From Riemerella columbipharyngis (GTDB taxonomy: Bacteria > Bacteroidota > Bacteroidia > Flavobacteriales > Weeksellaceae), in NCBI RefSeq assembly GCF_900101995.1, contig NZ_FNAS01000006.1, positions 1-64,000 on the forward strand: 64,000 nt of DNA, read 5' to 3'. Each line of letters begins with the position of its first letter. The first letter of the stretch is position 1. The translations under genes were made by a program, and so were the position numbers. This document shows positions 43,339 to 52,387 of this stretch, piece by piece. The notes below the pieces were generated by a model. The model did no database searches. It was not told the origin of the DNA and saw only the letters and a program-made list of their open reading frames with translations.

Positions 43339-43926
43339 ATGGACTATATTGAAAAATTAAATCGTGTAATTGATGCACAAAGAAAAAATGGCTATGTGAA
43401 GACTCCCAAAGGAGAGAAAATAGGACATGTTCCCAAGCTTGCTCCATTGGCATACAACATACAATTGAGCCAAAAATTGGATTTTTCACTGATCAATAGT
43501 TTGGAAAAACGATTGCAGAGAGAAATACCTCCGGCTTACAAGCGTTTTCTAATGGAATATAGTAATGGATTGCATTTCTATTTTTCACTGAATTTGTATG
43601 GTAATCGTGATGGACTATTAGATCGTTCCGGTAATGAAGTTATTGTCTGGGACCTCCAAGATCTTAATAGATTTGAACGCCCCAAGAACTCAAGCAAAGA
43701 TGTAATCTTTATTGGTACATACTCATATGATGCCTCTAAGCTTTATATTGATTGTGCAACCAATAAGGTTCATTATTGTGGGAGGTACGATGCAACATCC
43801 CTTAAAGAATGGGATTCTTTCGAAACAATGATGAGTGAAGAAATTGATAGGATATATGCATTGTTTGATGAAGATGGGTATTTAACTGTGAATTCAAGTG
43901 AAAAAACACCTTACAAAATTGAATAG
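43339..43926 (+). CDS. SUKH (SMI1/KNR4) immunity protein
   Basis: A 195-residue protein with the SUKH pattern: NSLEKRLQREIPPAYKRFLMEYSNGLHF, then DLNRFERPKNSSKDVIFIGT and a C-terminal SFETMMSEEIDRIYAL. SUKH proteins neutralise nuclease toxins, including HNH types, in polymorphic-toxin loci. It directly follows the GHH toxin tail, which makes it the cognate immunity gene. No signal peptide, as expected for a cytosolic nuclease inhibitor. Confidence 0.82.
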   Translation: MDYIEKLNRVIDAQRKNGYVKTPKGEKIGHVPKLAPLAYNIQLSQKLDFSLINSLEKRLQREIPPAYKRFLMEYSNGLHFYFSLNLYGNRDGLLDRSGNEVIVWDLQDLNRFERPKNSSKDVIFIGTYSYDASKLYIDCATNKVHYCGRYDATSLKEWDSFETMMSEEIDRIYALFDEDGYLTVNSSEKTPYKIE

Positions 43927-43981
43927 AACCATATATATAATTACAAGATAATAGAATTTATATCAAAGCAAAATTTTCCTT

Positions 43982-44350
43982 ATGTCTCACCGTGTCGAAT
44001 CAGAACAGCGCAATTACTTCACTTCGGTTCAGTCTCAGTTGTCAGCGACCGTAGTCGAGCCATTGAGTTCGATGGGTCAGACATATAGTGAAAATGCCAA
44101 GTCCGGTGTATCTCCGAGCCTTAATGCGGTGGATACGGGTATGAAAGCAGCCATGACGTTGATGGGGCTTGGGGAGAATCTTTTGTCCGCCGTGATGTTT
44201 CCAGCCTTGGAATCTCTCGGTTTGAAAGGCATCGCCTGCCTTCCCATCAGCAAGCAAATGGATCCATCCATTGGTGTCGATGATCCCTCTGAGAATATGA
44301 GTCATAAACATGAGAAGAAAAATGTAACATATAAGAACAAAAAAAAATGA
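43982..44350 (+). CDS. PAAR-type effector N-terminal stub fused to a short tail
   Basis: The first 100 residues or so (MSHRVESEQRNYFTSVQSQ, then LKGIACLPISKQMDPSIGVD) look like the N-terminus of the PAAR-domain proteins that start Rhs-type effectors in Bacteroidota. The PAAR, Rhs shell and toxin body are missing. After PSIGVD the frame continues into a basic tail (NMSHKHEKKNVTYKNKKK) that may be the last residues of a toxin. Its 5' part is repeated at 46006. Its stop overlaps the ankyrin gene by 4 bases, so it still provides translational coupling. Confidence 0.65.
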   Translation: MSHRVESEQRNYFTSVQSQLSATVVEPLSSMGQTYSENAKSGVSPSLNAVDTGMKAAMTLMGLGENLLSAVMFPALESLGLKGIACLPISKQMDPSIGVDDPSENMSHKHEKKNVTYKNKKK

Positions 44351-44844
44351 AAAAGAACTATTTTGATGACAGAAAACTTTTCATCACGCTAAATAAAAAT
44401 AGTATTGATGAAATTATCAGCTTTTTAGAACCGTTTGGTATCGACAGCTATGATAGAGACGGAAGGACTATGTTGATGAATTTAATTATTGAGAGGAAAG
44501 AAGAACTTCTTAAGTCTTTTATGGAGTTAAATCCTAACATCAACAGTCAGGATTTTAATGGGTACTCAGCACTTCACTTTGCTGTTCAAGAGAAGTTTTT
44601 TACTGCAATAGATTTGCTCTTGGGTAAAGAAAATCTACAGATTGACTTACAAGATAAATAGGGAAACACGCCATTACTTAGGTTGGTTTGGGAGGAAAAT
44701 ATTGACAATATGGATCTAATCTCAAAATTAATTGAGAAAGGAGCTTCGTTGGAACTTCCAAACAATTCTGGGGTAACTGCTCGTTCATCTATGCAGGAAA
44801 TTACTGAAAAAGGAACTGTTGATTATAGTCAGTTCTTGGGATAA
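44347..44844 (+). pseudogene. Ankyrin-repeat immunity-type protein with an in-frame TAG
   Basis: Read through, this is a 165-codon ankyrin protein: YDRDGRTMLMNLIIERKEEL, QDFNGYSALHFAVQEKF, then after the TAG at 44659-44661 GNTPLLRLVWEENIDN and IEKGASLELPNNSGVTA, ending at 44844. The stop falls exactly where a repeat normally has a residue before GNTPL, so a point mutation is likely. Ankyrin proteins are common immunity proteins of Rhs toxins. The 104-residue first part may still be made. Confidence 0.75.
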
Positions 44845-44872
44845 TCAAATTTTAAGATAGAAAGTTTGTAGA

Positions 44873-45223
44873 ATGGAAAATAAAGATTTTTTGGGTTTAG
44901 ATGTACCGTATTTAACAAATGCATATATCCGCCAGAAGGATAAAGAGGATATTAAAATTGTGTGTGCAAATCTACTAAGATTTGCATGGGACAAGGGACT
45001 GTTATTGAATAATCCCTTTAATGAAGAAGGAGAACTCATATTAACAACTTGTGTTTATGAGAATGATGTCACGGAACTTGGAAGACAGATTTTCAGCGAC
45101 TTATGTTACAAATGGATTACATATACGGATAACCTAACAGGGAAAATTGACAGAAAGAATAATATAAAAATGTTAGAAAAGTACTACAACCAACTGATTC
45201 AACAGTTAGAAATAAAACAGTAG
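44873..45223 (+). CDS. Probable immunity protein, unknown family
   Basis: A 116-residue soluble protein (MENKDFLGLDVPYLTNAYIR, then NLLRFAWDKGLLLNNPFNEE and GRQIFSDLCYKWITYTDN). I do not recognise a family. Size, lack of signal and position inside a toxin-immunity array suggest an immunity protein whose toxin has been lost. It starts 28 bases after the ankyrin frame. Confidence 0.6.
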   Translation: MENKDFLGLDVPYLTNAYIRQKDKEDIKIVCANLLRFAWDKGLLLNNPFNEEGELILTTCVYENDVTELGRQIFSDLCYKWITYTDNLTGKIDRKNNIKMLEKYYNQLIQQLEIKQ

Positions 45224-45280
45224 TAGTTTCAGAATAGATAAAAATACTCATCAACAAAAACTATAATAAAAATTAGCGAT

Positions 45281-45386
45281 ATGTCTCACCGATGGAACAT
45301 CTATAAAAAGAGAAATTGAAGCCATACAAGATTTAGAACGTATATATGGTCAAGGTAATGTAGAATTTATACCCTATAATATATAA
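45281..45386 (+). pseudogene. Minute PAAR-gene start fused out of frame to a toxin tail
   Basis: ATGTCTCACCG (45281-45291) equals the first 11 bases of the PAAR-type genes at 43982 and 46006. Directly after it, in another frame, runs the end of a different protein (GTSIKREIEAIQDLERIYGQ, then GNVEFIPYNI and stop at 45384-45386), 2 bases before the next gene. I read this as a deletion that removed nearly a whole effector gene, leaving its first and last codons. The ATG frame itself ends after 12 residues. Confidence 0.7.
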
Positions 45387-45388
45387 AA

Positions 45389-45937
45389 ATGAAGAAAGTA
45401 AATATCCAATTTTTCGCAACACTAAATGAGAATGTTGAATTCCTTACAGATATGTACAAAGCAGGATTCAATATTCTATTGAGAATAGATGAACCGAAAG
45501 CAAACATTCTGATTGATGACAATAATGTTGGTTCAATTAGAGAGATATTGCTGAAAGAAAATGTGAGTTACTGGGATTCTGCAGCTTATTTTTCTAATAA
45601 AGAATACAATACCAATTGTCCTTTCAATGAATTTTCATCTTACAATCCTGATATCATGTTTTTACGAATAGGAGAAGAAAAACCAGGGCATCTCAAAGAA
45701 AGTTGGTTGGCAACCTCTTTACAATTTGATGATGAGGAATTAAATCTTGCTTTTTATAGAATAGGGCAACGATTAAAGAGAAACACCAAGTGTGGAGGCA
45801 TTTTGTATAGTAATGATCTAAATGAAGGGAAATTCTGCAAGAATGTAAGGTACACCGGTGGTGCACTTGAATTTAATCAAAAAGGCGGAAAAGTTTATCA
45901 ATTTAACCCCAACGTACACTTTAAATTAGGAGTATAA
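45389..45937 (+). CDS. Probable immunity protein, unknown family
   Basis: A 182-residue soluble protein that starts 2 bases after the toxin tail. Segments include MKKVNIQFFATLNENVEFLT, NVGSIREILLKENVSYWDSA and, near the end, GGALEFNQKGGKVYQFNPNV. I do not recognise the family. Its place directly behind a toxin tail fits an immunity gene kept after its toxin was deleted. Confidence 0.65.
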   Translation: MKKVNIQFFATLNENVEFLTDMYKAGFNILLRIDEPKANILIDDNNVGSIREILLKENVSYWDSAAYFSNKEYNTNCPFNEFSSYNPDIMFLRIGEEKPGHLKESWLATSLQFDDEELNLAFYRIGQRLKRNTKCGGILYSNDLNEGKFCKNVRYTGGALEFNQKGGKVYQFNPNVHFKLGV

Positions 45938-46005
45938 ATAAACCTTCGAGCCGTCTATTTTAGCAAATTACTTTCATTATAAGTAACCCTTAAATCATTT
46001 TCCTT

Positions 46006-46215
46006 ATGTCTCACCGTATCGAATCAGAACAGCGCAATTACTTCACTTCGGTCCAGTCCCAGTTGTCAGCGACCGTAGTCGAGCCATTGAGTTCGATGGG
46101 TCAGACATATAGTGAAAATGCCAAGTCAGGAGTCTATCTATGTTTAAACCTTTTTTATTTTATCCTACAAAGAAAAAAAATATTAACTAAATTTTTTATT
46201 ATCTTTGGAATATGA
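46006..46215 (+). pseudogene. Second PAAR-type effector 5' stub
   Basis: The first 130 bases or so match 43982-44105 with a few changes (MSHRIESEQRNYFTSVQSQ); the shared sequence starts a few bases before the ATG (ATTTTCCTT). The match ends after NAKSG, and the frame then runs into the AT-rich promoter region of holB and stops at 46215. No toxin tail or immunity gene follows. This is the right edge of the PAAR/Rhs island. Confidence 0.75.
46200..46207 (+). promoter_or_regulatory. -7 element TATCTTTG of holB, nearly leaderless
   Basis: TATCTTTG lies only 4 bases before the holB ATG, so transcription should begin at or next to the start codon. No -33 TTG is obvious; this region was joined to the stub of a PAAR gene by recombination. 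Confidence 0.55.
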
Positions 46216-47330
46216 AATGGGATGATATCATAGGACAAGACCAAATAAAAAGTGTATTACTAAAAAGCATTGACAACAATAGAATAAGCCATGCACAGCT
46301 TTTTGTAGGTAAAATGGGATACGGCACTCTGCCGCTGGCACTCTTGTATGCACTGGAAATCCTGAAACGAGAACACTCCGAAGCCGAGCACAAAGTAAGC
46401 TCCCTCAATCATATGGACCTCCATTTTAGTTTCCCTATATTCAAAGGAGAAAAAAATGCTCTTAGCCAAAGTGTTTTCAATATATGGCGGGATATGATTC
46501 TCAATAATCCCTATGCCGATTATCAAGACTGGATAAGTGCTTTGTCTGGAAATGAGAACAAACAAATATTCATCTCGCCCGACGAGATATCGGCTATCAC
46601 CCAGAGTCTTAGCCTGAAAACCTTTGAAGGAGGGACTAAAATTCTCATCATCTGGGGCGCTGAAAAAATGAGTGAAAATGCGGCAAACAAATTCTTAAAA
46701 TTCTTGGAAGAACCACCGGAAAAAACGGTTATCATTCTATTGGCTACCTCTACCGACAATATGCTGCAAACCATACTATCGAGATGCCAGATTCTGAATA
46801 TTCCTAAAATAAATGATGATACGCTTCTTGCTAAAATAAGCGAAACAATAGAAGACGAAAGCCTCGCAAGAGAAATTTTAATCCAGGCACAAGGCGACTA
46901 TAACACGGCAAAGAGATTGATAAATCACGAAGCTGCCGACCAAGATTTTGAAGACTATTTTATTCAATGGGTGCGTACCGCATTCCAGGCAAGGAGCAAA
47001 CCCCAAGTCCTAAAAGACATCATTAACTGGGCAAATACCATCGCCCTATGGAGCACAGAAAAACAAAAGAATTTTCTAAATTACTGCACCGAAGTATTTC
47101 GGCTGGCATTACTCCAAAATTACGGTACAAGCGAGCTGGTTTATAAAAAGATTATGAAAAATAATTTTAATTGGAAAGGGTTTTCTAACTTTATCAGCGG
47201 TGCAAATATTGAAGGCATATTAAACGAAATTTCCCAAACACATTTACACCTCGTAAGAAACGGCAATGCCAAAATCCTTTGGACTGATATGGGCATAAAA
47301 CTCACGCGGTATCTACACTTAAAACCTTAA
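46212..47330 (+). CDS. holB: DNA polymerase III subunit delta-prime
   Basis: Clamp-loader AAA+ family protein of 372 residues, opening with MKWDDIIGQDQIKSVLLKSI. The P-loop position (GKMGYGTLPLALLYA) is degenerate, as in other delta-prime proteins that do not hydrolyse ATP. The core continues with KILIIWGAEKMSENAANKFL and LEEPPEKTVIILLATS, then the conserved LSRCQ (sensor 1 / SRC-type motif). The start codon lies 4 bases after a -7 element. Confidence 0.92.
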   Translation: MKWDDIIGQDQIKSVLLKSIDNNRISHAQLFVGKMGYGTLPLALLYALEILKREHSEAEHKVSSLNHMDLHFSFPIFKGEKNALSQSVFNIWRDMILNNPYADYQDWISALSGNENKQIFISPDEISAITQSLSLKTFEGGTKILIIWGAEKMSENAANKFLKFLEEPPEKTVIILLATSTDNMLQTILSRCQILNIPKINDDTLLAKISETIEDESLAREILIQAQGDYNTAKRLINHEAADQDFEDYFIQWVRTAFQARSKPQVLKDIINWANTIALWSTEKQKNFLNYCTEVFRLALLQNYGTSELVYKKIMKNNFNWKGFSNFISGANIEGILNEISQTHLHLVRNGNAKILWTDMGIKLTRYLHLKP

Positions 47331-47336
47331 AAAAAC

Positions 47337-47375
47337 AAAAATACTCCGGTCTTTTCCAGAGTATTTTTATTTTAT
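47337..47375 (+). terminator. Terminator of holB
   Basis: Arms AAAAATACTC and GAGTATTTTT enclose a loop of about 12 bases and are followed by ATTTTATTT. The remaining 230 bases to rlmN hold nothing I recognise. Confidence 0.75.
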
Positions 47376-47611
47376 TTAGTTTCGTCTATAATTTATTTTT
47401 GTAGATTTTTGCCGCTGCTTATTCGGCTTACCTCGCTACAGAGCCGCATATGAAATTGAGAATCTATTTTCTGCCTCTGCCCTATTAGGAATCAAAAAAC
47501 ATTTTTAATTATCTGTTTTCTCTTACATAGGAATTCAAAACTGCATCAAAGTGCGTATAACCAAATTTCCGAAAGAACAAGGCATTTTATTTTTTATAAA
47601 CTAATAATTCA

Positions 47612-48640
47612 TCAAGATTTATTAGCCAGCTGCCCACAAGCGGCATCTATGTCTCCTCCCCTGCTGCGGCGTATCATTACTGTAATACCGTTCTTCTCAA
47701 GCTGCCGGACATAGTTATCCGTAGCAGCAGGGTTACTCCTGTCATACTTACCGTCTCCTATGGAATTATACTCTATCAGATTGACTTTGGTTGGCACTTT
47801 TTTGCAAAACTTTATAAGTGCTTTGATATCCTCATCTTGGTCGTTTATCCCTTTCCAAATACAATATTCCAAAGTGATAATCCCCCCCGTGTGTTGATAC
47901 CAATACTGCAAAGCCTCTATAATCTCTGTAAGCGGAAACTTGGTAGAGAACGGCATTATTTCATTTCTTTTTTCCTCTATGGCAGAGTGTAGAGAAAGTG
48001 CAAGTTTTACCCTCAAATCTTCGTCTGCCAGCATTTTTATCATCTTGGGGATTCCGGAAGTAGAGACTGTAATTCGTCTTGCCGCCATTCCCAAGCCTTC
48101 GGGTTTTGTAATTTTTCTAATGGCTTCCACTACATTTTTGTAATTCATCATTGGCTCGCCCATTCCCATAAATACAATATTGGAAAGAGGCCTGTCAAAA
48201 TATTCTCTGCTCTGTCTATCTATCAGCACTACTTGATCCACAATTTCTGCTACTTCCAAGTTTCTCATTCGTTTGAGTCTTGCCGTAGCACAAAATTCAC
48301 AATTGAGCGAGCAGCCCACTTGAGAAGACACACACGCCGTAGTACGCGTTTCGGTGGGAATCAGAACACTTTCTACCATCAGCCCATCGTGAAGACGGAC
48401 TCCATTCTTTATCGTACCATCTTTGCTTTTTTGCAAAACATCTACCGCCACAGGCTTGATAATGAACTCCTGAGCCAGTCTTTCTCTCAAAGTTTTCGAG
48501 ATATTGGTCATCTCATCAATAGAATGTCCGTTTTTATTCCACAACCAATCATAAACCTGCTTGGCACGAAAAGGTTTTTCCCCGATAGAGAGAAAATAGT
48601 TTTTCAGGTCTTCTAAGCTTAATGTACGGATATCTCTCAT
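47612..48640 (-). CDS. rlmN: 23S rRNA / tRNA adenine-C2 methyltransferase
   Basis: Radical-SAM enzyme that methylates A2503 of 23S rRNA and A37 of some tRNAs. The cluster motif C-x3-C-x2-C is GCSLNCEFCATARL, followed by NIVFMGMGEPMMNYKNV and the C-terminal cysteine near the end (DIDAACGQL) that carries the methyl group. At 342 residues it is full length. QueA, another tRNA modification enzyme, is encoded 66 bases upstream in the same direction. Confidence 0.97.
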   Translation of the reverse strand: MRDIRTLSLEDLKNYFLSIGEKPFRAKQVYDWLWNKNGHSIDEMTNISKTLRERLAQEFIIKPVAVDVLQKSKDGTIKNGVRLHDGLMVESVLIPTETRTTACVSSQVGCSLNCEFCATARLKRMRNLEVAEIVDQVVLIDRQSREYFDRPLSNIVFMGMGEPMMNYKNVVEAIRKITKPEGLGMAARRITVSTSGIPKMIKMLADEDLRVKLALSLHSAIEEKRNEIMPFSTKFPLTEIIEALQYWYQHTGGIITLEYCIWKGINDQDEDIKALIKFCKKVPTKVNLIEYNSIGDGKYDRSNPAATDNYVRQLEKNGITVMIRRSRGGDIDAACGQLANKS

Positions 48641-48706
48641 AAAGAAAATAAAGCAACAGACGATTTGCCCATTGCTTTTGGCTTAATAATAGTTACATTT
48701 TACAAA

Positions 48707-49756
48707 TTACAAAATAAGCATAGCATCTCCGTATGAGTAGAATTTATACTTCTCGCGGATTGCCTCTTCGTATGCCTCCATCACAAAATCTTTACCGGCA
48801 AAAGCGGCAATCATCATCAGCAAAGTCGATTTAGGGGTATGGAAATTGGTAATCATAGTATTGGCAATTCCAAAATCATACGGAGGATAGATAAATTTAT
48901 TAGTCCACCCGTGATAAGGTCCTATTCTTCTATTAGAAGACACCGAAGTTTCTATGGCTCTCATTACCGTAGTTCCCACGGCACAAATTTTCCTATCTTC
49001 TTCTATGGCTTTATTGATGAGGTCTGCATTTTTCTGGTCTATGATAGTCTCTTCGCATTCCATTTTATGTTTAGAAAGGTCTTCTACTTCTATAGGATTA
49101 AAGGTTCCCAACCCCACATGCAGAGTGATTTCCGCAAAATTGATTCCTTTGATTTCCAGCCTTTTCATCAAATGTTTAGAAAAATGGAGCCCCGCAGTAG
49201 GTGCAGCTACAGCTCCCTCTACTTTGGCATAGATGGTCTGATAACGCTCTGCATCCTCCGGTTCTGCCTCTCTTTTAATGTATTTAGGCAGCGGTGTGTT
49301 TCCTATTTCTCTGAGTTTTTCTCTAAACTCTTCGTAAGAGCCGTCGTAGAGAAACCTTAGCGTTCTCCCTCTCGAAGTGGTATTGTCTATTACCTCTGCC
49401 AATAGCGTTTCTTCTTTATCAAAGAATAATTTATTCCCTATTCTTATTTTCCTTGCAGGATCCACAAGGACATCCCACACACGGGTTTCTTTATCCAATT
49501 CTCTCAATAAGAAGACTTCTATTCTTGCTCCTGTTTTCTCTTTGTTTCCGTAGAGTCTTGCAGGGAAGACCTTTGTATTGTTAAAGATAAATAAATCATT
49601 TTCATCAAAATAATTTACTACATCTTTGAATAGTTTGTGCTCTATCGTTTGTTTAGCTCTATCGAGTACCATTAGTCTTGCTTCATCTCTATGTTCAGAC
49701 GGACGCTCTGCAAGAAGCTCGGCAGGCAAATTGAAATTAAAATCAGATGTTTTCAT
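48707..49756 (-). CDS. queA: tRNA ribosyltransferase-isomerase QueA
   Basis: Transfers the ribosyl part of AdoMet to preQ1-tRNA, giving epoxyqueuosine. The family pattern is clear: [20 protein letters not shown] at the start, [29 protein letters not shown] and [18 protein letters not shown] near the end. At 349 residues it is complete. Confidence 0.97.
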   Translation of the reverse strand: MKTSDFNFNLPAELLAERPSEHRDEARLMVLDRAKQTIEHKLFKDVVNYFDENDLFIFNNTKVFPARLYGNKEKTGARIEVFLLRELDKETRVWDVLVDPARKIRIGNKLFFDKEETLLAEVIDNTTSRGRTLRFLYDGSYEEFREKLREIGNTPLPKYIKREAEPEDAERYQTIYAKVEGAVAAPTAGLHFSKHLMKRLEIKGINFAEITLHVGLGTFNPIEVEDLSKHKMECEETIIDQKNADLINKAIEEDRKICAVGTTVMRAIETSVSSNRRIGPYHGWTNKFIYPPYDFGIANTMITNFHTPKSTLLMMIAAFAGKDFVMEAYEEAIREKYKFYSYGDAMLIL

Positions 49757-49921
49757 TCAAAAAAATTAAGTTAAAAAATACAATAATAAAAATATTTATT
49801 ATTATTTTAAGAATTTGCAAATATACAACATTCGGCACCCCTTTGTCAAGTGATTTTATAAAAACATTATCTTTTATTGCTTCCATTGAGCCTCTCTTGA
49901 AAACAATAATAGCCGGACAAA

Positions 49922-50695
49922 TTACTTTCCTCCGTCCAAATTCGGCATTCTCATTCTCTTTCGGAAGACAGGCAGATATTTATCAAAATAAACCGCTATA
50001 GTTTCGTAGTTATTATTTTCTACAAACTGCAAAAGATGCTCCGAAGTATAAACGAATTGCAAAAACTCATCTATTTTATTGCTCGGGATTCCCATTCTCA
50101 GAAAATAAGCATCGCCGTAGTATTTTCTGATGGAGGTATTGGCTTTTATCATTTGTTCGTACTCGTAGAGGCGTTTCTTTCTCCGTCTGTCTCCGGAAAT
50201 CCAGTCATAGATGGTATTGATATTAAGTGTAAATCCCGTAATAAAAGGCGGTGAACTATAGTTTGTATCTGCCTTTGGAGCCGGCAAGCCTATTATTTTA
50301 TTTATATTCAGCTTCGTGTATTTATTACTCAATCGGCTTTCATCTATCTTAAAATTGCCTGTTGGTTTTCTTTTGAGAACTATTTCCGGAATATTGCTAT
50401 ACGCCATATCCAGATGCACAATGTTTTCATTATTGAGCATTTTTGGTTTTATTCTTATGTCTTTCCGCTCGGTAAGCACAGAGGTAAATCTTACCACATC
50501 ATCTTCTTTTGCTGAGATTTCAAAACCTCCCTTATAATCGCAAAGCACTGTTTTCTGCGTATTAAGATTAGTAACATAAACAGGCGTAAAAGAGATATCC
50601 GTACGGTCTTTCACCCATATTTTTCCCTTATAAATTTGAGCAGATAAAAATACCGAAGTCAATAAAAAAAAACAAAAAATAAAATTTCTAATCAT
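49922..50695 (-). CDS. Secreted protein with carboxypeptidase-regulatory-like domain
   Basis: A signal peptide (FIFCFFLLTSVFLSAQ) precedes a beta-sandwich resembling CarboxypepD_reg domains (IYKGKIWVKDRTDISFTPVY, then CDYKGGFEISAKEDDVVRFT). Such domains usually open TonB-dependent receptors, but here only a helical C-terminal part of about 150 residues follows, with no plug or barrel. This type is common in flavobacteria and its function is unknown. It lies 75 bases after the Omp85-like gene on the same strand. Confidence 0.75.
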   Translation of the reverse strand: MIRNFIFCFFLLTSVFLSAQIYKGKIWVKDRTDISFTPVYVTNLNTQKTVLCDYKGGFEISAKEDDVVRFTSVLTERKDIRIKPKMLNNENIVHLDMAYSNIPEIVLKRKPTGNFKIDESRLSNKYTKLNINKIIGLPAPKADTNYSSPPFITGFTLNINTIYDWISGDRRRKKRLYEYEQMIKANTSIRKYYGDAYFLRMGIPSNKIDEFLQFVYTSEHLLQFVENNNYETIAVYFDKYLPVFRKRMRMPNLDGGK

Positions 50696-50770
50696 AGTGG
50701 CAAATGTAATGAGTACGAATTAAATAAAACTCACAATAAATGGTTAAAGTTTATTAAAAAGGCGTTAAAA

Positions 50771-52375
50771 TCAGAATCGGCTAAGAAGCCCCCAGTGGAC
50801 TTTTGTATTCTTAAAATTAAATCTATCCTCAAAGTTGTTACCGTTAGATATCTGAAAACTCATCAATCCCACAGGAAGAATGAAATTAAACCCAAATCCT
50901 CCGCTATACAAATTTATATCTTTCTCGAACAACGGATTTTTGAGTTTCCCCATCTGTCCAAAAACATCAAAAAAGGCAGTCTCACCAATAATATAACGGT
51001 ATTCCAAACCTCCATAGACATAGAATTTGGACAAAAGAATATTTTCATCAAATCCCCGCAGAGAATTCCAGCCTCCTATCCGAAAAAGCTCATTTACAGA
51101 GAGTACTTCTTTAGTGTCAAGTGCGGCTGTTTCTATTTTGGCATTGATGAAATTTCGGTCCGCCAGTTGCAGATTGTGTTCGGCAAAGAGCTGATATTGC
51201 TTCGTAGGAACTATTTTGGAATCATCGTAAATGGTATTGAATAGGTCGGCATCTGCTTTTATTTTCGTTTTATAAAGCATCAGAGGATTGTCTATGGGCA
51301 TCTGAAATTCATACCAAACCCCAAAGCCCTTTCGCTTAAAATTCCTTGCTGTGCTCAGATTAGCTGCCGATACCGACGAAAGCTCCAAATGCCCTCTTAT
51401 CCCAACTTTCTGCCGCGGTGAAAATTGAAAATAAGCTCCGGACAATACCTTTACATTGGCAAAAGTAGAATCTTGTCTAAATATGTTGGTATGAAGATTT
51501 ACCCCGATATTGGAATTAAAGAGATAGGGGACATCTGCCTGCATATCAAAGTTTTGCCCCGAATTGGGATTTCGCTGCCAAAACAAACTTACAGACTCAA
51601 ATCCATTAAAAATATTTTTGAAATTAAGGCTAATGCTTCCCGTTACTTGAAACTTTTGAGAATTATTATTCCCAAAACCGAGTACGCCATCAAAGGTATT
51701 GGCTTTTTTCTTTTTCAGAAAGAGGTAAATCTGCGTAGAATCTTTGGTAAAAAGTGTCTGAGGATTTCGTTCTAATGTTACGAAAGTATGATTGGCCAAT
51801 GCATTACGGATTTTCAAGAGGTGGCGGTCATCATAAGTCTGCCCTACAAACTCTTTCTCCAGATTTTTGACAAACCGTCTCGGCACTCTGTTGTAATCCC
51901 GAATGACAAAGCCATCAATCGTTCTTTTGTTGGCTCTCACCACCGAAAGCCCCACTTTGGGAACACCACGCTCCATTCCCAAAAACCGACTCTTAATACG
52001 GTTAAACGCATAGCCTTTTTGCTTATAGATATCATTTATCCTAAGTCTTAAAGAGTCTAAGTCTTTAACGACAACCCCTGATTCCAGCCCCAGATCTACT
52101 GAAAGGTCTTTCGGCAAAACCACTTGAGTTCGATTAAAATCTTGTCCCTTATCATAATAAATCTTAACGGAATCTCTCTTTTGTTCCACGCTCTGCAGTC
52201 TCGTCAAATAGTAACGATACTGAGAAAGAGAGTCTAAAAAATGAACCGCAGAAAGAGAGTCTTTTACCTGAGTAGTAGCGTGGGATTTCGCATCTATAAG
52301 GAAATAGCGGTGTCCCTGTGCCGTCCCCAAAAGATACACTAAAAATAGTAATACACTCCAAAATTTTCTCTCCAC
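50771..52375 (-). CDS. Omp85/BamA-like outer-membrane barrel protein
   Basis: A 534-residue protein with signal peptide. A POTRA-like part (LRINDIYKQKGYAFNRIKSR, then RRFVKNLEKEFVGQTYDDRH) is followed by a beta-barrel starting near TFDGVLGFGNNNSQKFQVTG. The barrel holds the Omp85 signature FRIGGWNSLRGFDENILLSK with the RGF loop and ends in Phe. It is shorter than BamA (about 800 residues) and carries only one or two POTRA units, so it is more like TamA- or ShlB-type relatives. The SDR gene lies 12 bases upstream. Confidence 0.8.
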   Translation of the reverse strand: MERKFWSVLLFLVYLLGTAQGHRYFLIDAKSHATTQVKDSLSAVHFLDSLSQYRYYLTRLQSVEQKRDSVKIYYDKGQDFNRTQVVLPKDLSVDLGLESGVVVKDLDSLRLRINDIYKQKGYAFNRIKSRFLGMERGVPKVGLSVVRANKRTIDGFVIRDYNRVPRRFVKNLEKEFVGQTYDDRHLLKIRNALANHTFVTLERNPQTLFTKDSTQIYLFLKKKKANTFDGVLGFGNNNSQKFQVTGSISLNFKNIFNGFESVSLFWQRNPNSGQNFDMQADVPYLFNSNIGVNLHTNIFRQDSTFANVKVLSGAYFQFSPRQKVGIRGHLELSSVSAANLSTARNFKRKGFGVWYEFQMPIDNPLMLYKTKIKADADLFNTIYDDSKIVPTKQYQLFAEHNLQLADRNFINAKIETAALDTKEVLSVNELFRIGGWNSLRGFDENILLSKFYVYGGLEYRYIIGETAFFDVFGQMGKLKNPLFEKDINLYSGGFGFNFILPVGLMSFQISNGNNFEDRFNFKNTKVHWGLLSRF

Positions 52376-52387
52376 GAAACGATTATT

